Shown here piece after piece: positions 58,305 to 64,000 of a stretch of DNA of 64,000 nucleotides. Source of the stretch: Jiangella rhizosphaerae (GTDB lineage: Bacteria > Actinomycetota > Actinomycetes > Jiangellales > Jiangellaceae); the NCBI RefSeq assembly GCF_003579925.1, contig NZ_QUAL01000191.1:1-64000 (forward strand), given 5' to 3'. Made by a program: the position numbers and the translations under genes. Numbering within the stretch: position 1 is the stretch's first letter; each line of letters starts with the position of its first letter. The notes beneath the pieces were generated by a model that was not told where the DNA came from, did not search any database, and saw only the letters and a list, made by a program, of their open reading frames with translations.

Positions 58305-59788
58305 CGGCGGCTCGCCCTGAGCGAGGCACCCAGGTAGCCACGGCGGTCCAGTTCGGCGACCAGCCGCCGGTAGCCGGTGGTGAGCCGCTCGTGCGCGTCG
58401 GCGCGCGGCTCGATCACGGCGCGCCGGGCGACCATGGCCGCGGCCCGCTCGGCCACGGCCGGCCGCCGTGCGGCCGAGGCGAGCACGGCCATGCCGAAGG
58501 CCGGTTCCGGGGTCCGCGGCAGGATCAGCGGCCGGCCGAGGACGTCGGCGCGGAGCTGGTTCCAGTAGCCGCTGCGCGTCGCCCCGCCGGTGATGCTCAC
58601 CTGACCGGAGACGTCGGCGCCCAGCTCGGCGAGTCGCTCGAAACACAGGCGCTCGACGAAGGCCACGCCCTGGATGACGGCCGCGTACCGCTCCGCACGG
58701 CTCGACACGGTGCCCAGCTCGAACCGTGTGGCGTCGGGACGCACGAACGGGAACCGCTCACCGCGGGCCGTGAGGGGATACACGACGGCGCCGGCCGGCT
58801 CGTACCGGCGCCCGGCTTCGCCGGCGAGCGCGTCGAGGTCCTCGCCGCCGAACTCCGCCGCGACGGCGCCCGCCCCGACGTTGGACGCGCCGCCCGGGAG
58901 CCACCCGCCGTCGGGGTGGCGGTGGCTGTAGACGGCCCCGGCAGGATCGTCGATGAGCACGGAGGAGACGCCCTTGAGCACCAGCGTCGTGCCGAGCACG
59001 CAGTTCCACGCGCCGGGTGTGAGCGCGCCGGCGGCGATCTGAGCGGCACACCCGTCGGTCATTCCGGCGACGACCGGGGTGCCGGCCGGGATGCCGGTGT
59101 GGCCGGCGGCGTCGTGGGTGACGGTGCCCAGCGTGCTGCCCGGCGCGACGACGGCGGGAAGGGCCGCCGGGTCGAGGCCGGCCGCGTCGAGGAGCCGGCG
59201 GTCCCATCGCCCGGCGACGACGTCGTAGCCGGACTTCAACGCGTGGCTGCTGTCGGTGTTCACACGGTGTCCGACCAGCCCCGCGGCAATCACGTCGGCG
59301 CTGTGCGCGACGTAGGCGCCAGCGGCACCACCGGCCCGGTGGCGGCGCAGCAGCCAGCCGATCTTCGGCAGCGCCCAGGACACCTGGACCGGTGCCCCGG
59401 CGCCGAGCCGCGCGTTCAGCCGGTCCACCTCGTCCGCCGCGCGAGCGTCGTCGTACATGATCGCGGGGGTGAGCGGGACGCCGTGCTCGTCGCTGAGCAG
59501 CACGGTTCCGGAGGTGCCGCAGACGGCGACCGCACCGACCGGCGCTCGGCGCTGGGTGAGCGTGAGCGCGCCGAACGCCTGCCGCGAAGCCGCACCGGCG
59601 GCCTCCCACCACTGGCGCGGGTCCTGCTCGTGCCGGCGGGCGCCGGCGGCGGGGCGACGGCTCGTGAGCCGGCCGGAACCGAGCGCGAGGACGCGGCCGG
59701 CGTCGTCGGCGAGGAGGACGCGCACGCTCTGGGTCCCGAGGTCGATACCGACCCAGATGGCCTCGGCGGGCCGCGACTCCGTGTGCAC
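58301..59788 (-). CDS. FGGY-family sugar kinase A (first gene of the DeoR operon)
   Basis: This 495-residue kinase has VGIDLGTQSVRVLLADDAG, AVCGTSGTVL, AIMYDDARA with a catalytic Asp, GMTDGCAAQIAAGA and ITGGATRSGYWNQLRADVLGRPL. It resembles xylulokinase/ribulokinase relatives but differs from kinase B, so the two likely use different sugars. GTG start at 59788. It is divergent from the glycerophosphodiesterase over a 108-base region with a dyad. Confidence 0.88.
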   Translation of the reverse strand: MHTESRPAEAIWVGIDLGTQSVRVLLADDAGRVLALGSGRLTSRRPAAGARRHEQDPRQWWEAAGAASRQAFGALTLTQRRAPVGAVAVCGTSGTVLLSDEHGVPLTPAIMYDDARAADEVDRLNARLGAGAPVQVSWALPKIGWLLRRHRAGGAAGAYVAHSADVIAAGLVGHRVNTDSSHALKSGYDVVAGRWDRRLLDAAGLDPAALPAVVAPGSTLGTVTHDAAGHTGIPAGTPVVAGMTDGCAAQIAAGALTPGAWNCVLGTTLVLKGVSSVLIDDPAGAVYSHRHPDGGWLPGGASNVGAGAVAAEFGGEDLDALAGEAGRRYEPAGAVVYPLTARGERFPFVRPDATRFELGTVSSRAERYAAVIQGVAFVERLCFERLAELGADVSGQVSITGGATRSGYWNQLRADVLGRPLILPRTPEPAFGMAVLASAARRPAVAERAAAMVARRAVIEPRADAHERLTTGYRRLVAELDRRGYLGASLRASRR

Positions 59789-59797
59789 ATCGTAGAG

Positions 59798-59839
59798 ATA
59801 ACACACTTGTCCGTTAACTACAACGCTCCGATGTGTTAT
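59798..59839. promoter_or_regulatory. Dyad in the divergent promoter of the DeoR operon
   Basis: ATAACACA (59798-59805) and TGTGTTAT (59832-59839) are perfect inverted 8-base arms 26 bases apart, AT-rich in a GC-rich setting. They are candidate half-sites for the DeoR protein, controlling both directions. Confidence 0.5.
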
Positions 59840-59896
59840 GTTCGCCCGCCCTGCCTGTGATATCCGGCCGGACCCGGCCGAGAGAGGAGCGCTGTC

Positions 59897-60589
59897 ATGC
59901 TCATCTGCGCACACCGCGGCTCTCCGGCGGAGGCGCCGGAGAACACGCTGGCGTCGTTCCGGCGTGCGGTCGCCGACGGAGCGGGCGAGATCGAGCTCGA
60001 TCTGCGGGTGTCCGCCGACGGGCGGCTCGTCGTGATCCACGACGCGACGGTGGACCGGACGACGAACGGGACCGGCGCCGTCGCGGACCTGCGGCTCGAG
60101 CAGATCCAGGCGCTCGACGCCGGCGGTGAGCGGATCCCGTCGTTCGAGGAGGTGCTCGACGGCGTCGGCGCGCGGCTGCAAGTGGAGATCAAGGCGGCGG
60201 AGGCGGTGGAGCCGCTGGCCGAGCTGTTGCAGAGCCGGCCCGCTGACCTCGGCCGGATCTCACCGTGCGCCTTCGATCCCGGCGTCGTCGCCGACCTCGT
60301 CCGGCTGTTCCCTGCCGCGCCCGTGGGGCTGATCGCCTCAGCGGGCTCCGCCGAGACTCTGGCGCACGCGGCCGACCTGGCCGCCTCCCGGGTGTTGTTC
60401 GGCTGGCCGGGGACGACCCGGGCGCTGGTGACGCGGGCCCGGCAGCACGGCATGGAGGTCAGCGTGTGGCCGGTCAACACCCCCGATCAGCTACGTCGGG
60501 CGCTCGACCTGGGCGTCGACGGGTTCACCACCGACCACCCGGGGGTCATCGGCGACGAGCTGGCGCGGATCGGGCGGCCGCGGTCATGA
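59897..60589 (+). CDS. Glycerophosphodiester phosphodiesterase
   Basis: This 230-residue GDPD has the family signature AHRGSPAEAPENTLASFRRAV, metal site EIELDLR, HDATVDRTTNGTG and a C-terminal WPVNTPDQLRRALDLGVDGFTTDHP. It cleaves glycerophosphodiesters to glycerol-3-phosphate plus alcohol. No signal peptide, so cytoplasmic. It is short (GDPD domain only). Divergent from the DeoR operon; it may feed the same route as the binding protein and PhoD downstream. Confidence 0.93.
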   Translation: MLICAHRGSPAEAPENTLASFRRAVADGAGEIELDLRVSADGRLVVIHDATVDRTTNGTGAVADLRLEQIQALDAGGERIPSFEEVLDGVGARLQVEIKAAEAVEPLAELLQSRPADLGRISPCAFDPGVVADLVRLFPAAPVGLIASAGSAETLAHAADLAASRVLFGWPGTTRALVTRARQHGMEVSVWPVNTPDQLRRALDLGVDGFTTDHPGVIGDELARIGRPRS

Positions 60590-60591
60590 CG

Positions 60592-61497
60592 TCAGAGGGC
60601 GAACCACCCCGTGCGGAAGTGCCACGGATGGCCGGCGCGAACGTGACCGACCAGTGCGCGCTGCAGGGAGGTGTCCTGCGGGAGCGCGGCCAGGTCCGCT
60701 GCCGGACGCTTGAACACGAACTCGATCACTGTGTCGGTCCGGTCCGGTCCGCGGCGGGGAGAGAGTTCGAACCTGCGCTGGAAGGCCAGGATGTTCGAGT
60801 TCTCCGCCAGGTACGAGCGGAGCTGCGGATCCAGCACCCACGACGTGCAGACGGCGAAGCGGTACCGCTCGTGCCCGAACTCGCGACGGACGAACGCGGT
60901 GGCGGCGGCGACGGAGTCGTCGCAGGCCGCGGGTGTCAGCCGGCCCTCGGGAATGTGCAGCGAGAGCACGGGTTCGCCGAGGGCCGGTGCCGGCCGGGAG
61001 GATGCCGGCAGGTCCTCGTCGAAGTACGTGCGCTCCACGTGGAGCCGGCCGAGGTCGAAGATCGTGCCGCGGAAGTGGCGCGTCAGCCAGTTCTGCTCGC
61101 TCAGCCCGGCGACGCCGTGCAGCGACCGGTACGCGCTCAGCTGGCCGGCCAGGTTCCCCAGGATCCGGTTGCCGCTGTGCCGCGTCACGCCGTGCCGTTC
61201 ATGGAACACGCGCAGTGCGGGCAGCACGGACAGGAACACCCACACGTAGAACAGGTTCCCGACCCGCTCGTGCGGGGCGCCGATGTCGCCCCACATCGGC
61301 ATCGGCCGCGGGTCGCCCATCCCGGTGATCAGCTGCCGTCGGCGGTCCGCGAGCAGCGCCAGCAGGTCCGGCGACGCCGCGAGCGCGGGGCGGAGCGCCA
61401 GGATCGCGGCGCGGTCGCCGACGTCGACGCCGAGCTCTGCGAGCCAGTCATCGGCCTCGCCCGCCGAGGGCAGTTCGGTGGCGTTCCACTCCCGCAT
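60592..61497 (-). CDS. Acyltransferase-domain protein (two-part GNAT-like)
   Basis: This 301-residue protein matches the actinobacterial family with an N-terminal NAT_N domain and a GNAT-like C-terminal domain. Conserved parts are WGDIGAPHERVGNLFYVWVFL, NRILGNLAGQLSAYRSLHG, FRGTIFDLGRLHVERTYFDED, VLSLHIPEGRLTPAACDDSVAAA and YRFAVCTSWVLDPQL. I know of no established substrate for this family. ATG at 61497, with the longer upstream reading rejected. It is convergent with GDPD, two bases apart. Confidence 0.7.
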   Translation of the reverse strand: MREWNATELPSAGEADDWLAELGVDVGDRAAILALRPALAASPDLLALLADRRRQLITGMGDPRPMPMWGDIGAPHERVGNLFYVWVFLSVLPALRVFHERHGVTRHSGNRILGNLAGQLSAYRSLHGVAGLSEQNWLTRHFRGTIFDLGRLHVERTYFDEDLPASSRPAPALGEPVLSLHIPEGRLTPAACDDSVAAATAFVRREFGHERYRFAVCTSWVLDPQLRSYLAENSNILAFQRRFELSPRRGPDRTDTVIEFVFKRPAADLAALPQDTSLQRALVGHVRAGHPWHFRTGWFAL

Positions 61498-61604
61498 GTG
61501 CGTGTCCTCTCCTCGACGCCGGCGGCTGGGGGAGCGCAGACAACTGGGTCGCAACCCATTGCGCTGGTCGCCGCCACCGCACTATGGTTGCATATATCGA
61601 CTCT

Positions 61605-61624
61605 ATCTTCGAAATATCGAAGAT
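61605..61624. promoter_or_regulatory. Perfect dyad upstream of the binding-protein gene
   Basis: ATCTTCGA-AATA-TCGAAGAT has perfect 8-base arms and is AT-rich. It lies 17 bases before the GTG at 61642, within the 144-base gap that also serves the divergent acyltransferase-like gene. It is a likely repressor site; no matching regulator is nearby. Confidence 0.55.
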
Positions 61625-61641
61625 CCACGACAGGAGTTCCC

Positions 61642-63018
61642 GTGTTCACTCGCACCCCTGTGGCCGCCCAGATGTCGCGTCGTAGAGTCCTCCAGCTCGG
61701 CGGCGCCGCCGGCCTCGCCGCGTTCCTCGGCTCGTGCGGTCTGGGCGAGAACAGCAGCAGCAGTGGCTCCGGCGGAGGAAGCGCCGAGCTGGCCTTCTGG
61801 CTGACGCCGAACGCGTCGCCCGAGGCGATGAAGGCCTTCACCGACGAGATGGCCAAGGGCATCGACGAGGCCTCGGGTGGCGACATCAGTGCGACCAGCC
61901 TCGTCATCCCGTGGGAGAACGCGCTCACGAAGTACACGGCGGGCTACTCGGGCAACAACCCGCCCGACGTGGCCTACCAGATCATTCCGTGGATGAACAA
62001 GTGGCGCGAGACCGGCGTGCTGGCCGACTTCCGCGAATTCGCCAGCGACGACGACCTGGAGTACTTCACGAACGGCCAGCCGCAGTCGTACCTCGACGCC
62101 GCGACCGGCGCGAACGGGGAACTGCTCGCCGTCCCGTTCACGCAGGGTTTCCAGCCGCTCGGCCTCAACGTCGCCATCTGGGAGAAGGCGGGCCAGCCGC
62201 CGCTGCCGACGACGTTCGAGGAGATGATCGGCTTCGCCGAGGCTCTGACGTTCGACACCAGCGGCCGCAACCTCAAGGATCCCGGTTTCGACCCCGAGAA
62301 CGTCGAGCACTGGGGGATGGCGTGGTCGTCCATCCCGACCCAGGAGGACAACTGGGTCTGGCAGTACTTCTGGGGTTACGGCAGCGACTACATCAACGAG
62401 GCCGGTGACGACATCGGCTTCGACAACCCCGAGGGCCGCGAGGCGCTGGAAGTGATGAAGCGCCTGGTGGACTCGGGCGCGACGGTTCCGCAGGGGACGT
62501 TCGCCGACGACGCTCGCTGGAGCCAGGCGACGATCTCGGGCAGGTCCGGGATGCAGTGGATGCCGCCGCTGTCCGAGGAGCTCTGCAAGCAGTATCCGGA
62601 CGCGCAGCTCAAGGTCGTCCCGCTGCCCGGCGGGCCCGCGGGCCGCAACATCGTCGCCGGCTGCGGCTACTGGGCGATCGCCGCCGAGAGCGAGAACCCC
62701 GAGGCGGCCTACGAGTTCGCCAGGTTCCTGCTCCAGCCCGAGCAGGCCGACCGCTACATCCGCATGATCCTCGGTCAGCCCACCCGCCCCGTCGAGGGGA
62801 ACTTCTACGAGGAGCCGCTCGCCGACCCGCGCATGAACACGTTCCTCAACGAGGCCACCGAGTACGGCCAGTACGCGCGGGCCACGCTGGTGCTCCCGTA
62901 CCAGCCGCAGGAGTTCCTCCTCGGCAAGATCAACGACTACCTGTTCAACGGGCAGCCGCTCGACGCGATGATCTCCGAGGCCTCCGAGGGCATCCGGCAG
63001 ATGGCCAGCGCCGCCTGA
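61642..63018 (+). CDS. Solute-binding lipoprotein (sugar ABC type, Tat-like signal)
   Basis: This 458-residue family-1 binding protein starts with GTG after CAGGAG. The leader SRRRVLQLGGAAGLAAFLGSC joins a twin-arginine-type motif to a lipobox Cys. It is followed by a Ser/Gly linker and a mature protein with WNG-like WMNKWRETGVLADF, PFTQGFQPLGLNVAIWEKAG, and EDNWVWQYFWGYGSD. It should bind a sugar or glycerophosphoryl ligand. No permease is in the rest of the window. Confidence 0.88.
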   Translation: MFTRTPVAAQMSRRRVLQLGGAAGLAAFLGSCGLGENSSSSGSGGGSAELAFWLTPNASPEAMKAFTDEMAKGIDEASGGDISATSLVIPWENALTKYTAGYSGNNPPDVAYQIIPWMNKWRETGVLADFREFASDDDLEYFTNGQPQSYLDAATGANGELLAVPFTQGFQPLGLNVAIWEKAGQPPLPTTFEEMIGFAEALTFDTSGRNLKDPGFDPENVEHWGMAWSSIPTQEDNWVWQYFWGYGSDYINEAGDDIGFDNPEGREALEVMKRLVDSGATVPQGTFADDARWSQATISGRSGMQWMPPLSEELCKQYPDAQLKVVPLPGGPAGRNIVAGCGYWAIAAESENPEAAYEFARFLLQPEQADRYIRMILGQPTRPVEGNFYEEPLADPRMNTFLNEATEYGQYARATLVLPYQPQEFLLGKINDYLFNGQPLDAMISEASEGIRQMASAA

Positions 63019-63084
63019 CCGGAGCGCGGCACCCACTCAGCACGTCGACCCGTGCCGTTCCCGGCACCGAAGCGGAGGACTGTC

Positions 63085-64000
63085 ATGCCTCTCGACGATC
63101 CCGTGGTACCGCGCCCGACGTCCGGCGAGCTCCTCGCCGCGCGGTGGGGGCGACGCCGCTTCCTCACCGTCACCGGCGCGGCGGCCGCTCTGGCCTTCGG
63201 CGGCTCTCTGGCGACGGCCGACACCTCGCCGCAGCGCAGCCGGCTGCCCTACCCGTTCACGCTGGGAGTCGCGTCGGGCGACCCACTTCCCGACGGCATC
63301 GTGCTGTGGACCCGGCTGGCGCCGGACCCGCTCGCCGCGTTCGGCGGCCTGGACGGGCGCATCTCGATCCCCGTGCAGTGGGAGCTCGCCGAGGACGAGG
63401 CGTTCCGGCGCGTGGTGCGGCGTGGAAACGTCCTGGCCCGGCCGGAGTTCGCCTACTCCGTGCACGTCGACGTGCGCGGGCTGCGGCCCGCGGCGCGGTA
63501 CTTCTACCGGTTCCGCGCCGGCGACAGCATCTCGCCGCCGGGGCGCACCAAGACCGCGCCCGCCCACGGCTCCGCACCGGACTCGCTGGCGTTCGCCTTC
63601 GTGTCCTGCCAGCACCGCGTGGTCGGCCACTACACCGCCTATCAGCACCTGACCGGCGAGGACTTGGACGTCGTGCTCCACCTCGGCGACTACATCTACG
63701 AAGGCGCCGACCAGGGCACGCTCGGCCGCGGCCACTTCCCGGAGCGCACGCTGCTCACGCTCGACGACTACCGCGCGCGGTACGCCCAGTACAAGACGGA
63801 CCCGGACCTTCAGGCCGCCCACGCGGCGTTTCCGTGGATCGTCACCATGGACGACCACGAGGTGCTCTCCAACTGGGCGTCGGACTACTCCTTCTACCAC
63901 CCGCAGGAGGCCGAGGCCGCGTTCCTGGTCCGCCGGGCCAACGCGTTCCGCGCCTACTGGGAGCACATGCCGCTGCGGCTGGGCAGCCTCCCGGACGGGC
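63085..64000 (+). CDS. phoD: PhoD-type alkaline phosphatase, truncated by the window end
   Basis: About 305 residues are visible; the C-terminal part lies beyond the window. GRRRFLTVTGAAAALAFGG is a twin-arginine signal, and PYPFTLGVASGDPLPDGIVLWTRL opens the PhoD N-terminal fibronectin-like domain. The metallo-core begins with FVSCQH, HLGDYIYEG and MDDHEV, whose His and Asp coordinate Ca2+/Fe3+. It hydrolyses phosphoesters outside the cell. Adjacent GDPD and solute-binding genes suggest phosphate or phosphodiester scavenging. ATG at 63085 after GCGGAGGAC. Confidence 0.92.
   Translation, partial: MPLDDPVVPRPTSGELLAARWGRRRFLTVTGAAAALAFGGSLATADTSPQRSRLPYPFTLGVASGDPLPDGIVLWTRLAPDPLAAFGGLDGRISIPVQWELAEDEAFRRVVRRGNVLARPEFAYSVHVDVRGLRPAARYFYRFRAGDSISPPGRTKTAPAHGSAPDSLAFAFVSCQHRVVGHYTAYQHLTGEDLDVVLHLGDYIYEGADQGTLGRGHFPERTLLTLDDYRARYAQYKTDPDLQAAHAAFPWIVTMDDHEVLSNWASDYSFYHPQEAEAAFLVRRANAFRAYWEHMPLRLGSLPDG

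Noticed and set aside
1-64000. tRNA, rRNA, CRISPR arrays, prophage genes
   Set aside because: I saw no convincing cloverleaf, rRNA or repeat-spacer pattern by eye. A tRNAscan, Rfam and CRISPR search would settle it.

Overview
The window is a very GC-rich stretch of a Gram-positive chromosome, almost certainly an actinobacterium. Evidence: strong G/C third-position bias, frequent GTG starts, GTGA/ATGA stop-start overlaps, Tat and lipobox export signals, ECF41/ECF42-type sigma factors and many MerR/TetR/XRE/RpiR regulators. I cannot name the genus. I see no rRNA, tRNA, CRISPR array, phage module or intact insertion sequence.

Layout. (1) 0.35-4.1 kb: sugar-acid genes (2-hydroxyacid dehydrogenase, enolase-superfamily enzyme) behind a LacI-like operator, a GH114-like lipoprotein and an acetyltransferase. 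(2) 4.1-8.2 kb: a FecCD-type metal-chelate importer (permease, ATPase, binding lipoprotein) and a convergent MFS exporter, each side carrying an AT-rich dyad that looks metal-regulated. (3) 8.3-10.4 kb: an SDR driven by a MerR-type long-spacer promoter, its divergent MerR regulator, and a formylglycine-generating enzyme. (4) 10.4-36.6 kb: a large glycan-utilisation locus. It has two GH2 enzymes, a secreted multidomain hydrolase, a GH78 rhamnosidase-like enzyme, two further carbohydrate-active proteins (DUF6259-like and DUF3863-like), a three-component sugar ABC importer, and catabolic enzymes (two SDRs, a hydroxyacid dehydrogenase, a PTE-type lactonase/hydrolase, a cupin sugar-phosphate isomerase, a DeoC-type aldolase, an AroE-like dehydrogenase and an FGGY kinase). 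An RpiR-family regulator is encoded inside. Seven copies of a palindrome, GTAGT-N3-ACTAC, sit only at the promoters of this locus and tie its operons into one regulon. (5) 36.7-38.6 kb: a CBS protein and a scar where a MarR regulator and an MFS transporter, both missing their N-termini, are fused head to head. (6) 38.6-43.8 kb: a VanRS/VanY-like two-component system, an M15 peptidase and an FtsX-type permease. (7) 43.8-54.4 kb: a stress/regulatory patch with two ECF sigma factors and their usual partners (ECF41 with a nucleotide-sugar-epimerase-like gene; ECF42 with a DGPF protein), RibD/DHFR-like reductases, SnoaL-like, TetR, XRE and VOC proteins, and a frameshifted MFS gene. (8) 54.4-64 kb: a five-gene DeoR operon with two FGGY kinases, a histidine phosphatase and a hydroxyacid dehydrogenase, divergent from a glycerophosphodiesterase. 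After that come an acyltransferase-like protein, a sugar-type binding lipoprotein and the start of a PhoD phosphatase that runs off the right end.

How the main locus probably works (inference): the secreted hydrolase opens an extracellular glycan or glycoside; the ABC importer takes up fragments; the GH2, GH78, DUF6259-like and DUF3863-like proteins, which lack obvious export signals, trim them inside the cell; the oxidoreductases, lactonase, isomerase, kinase and aldolase channel the released sugar into central metabolism. The RpiR protein probably senses a phosphorylated intermediate through its SIS domain and releases the operators. The actual sugar cannot be read from the sequence.

Signs of rearrangement: the first 79 bases are an inverted, one-mismatch copy of 17966-18044; the MarR/MFS scar; a likely sortase-signal relic near 44.7 kb; and the MFS frameshift near 54.0 kb.
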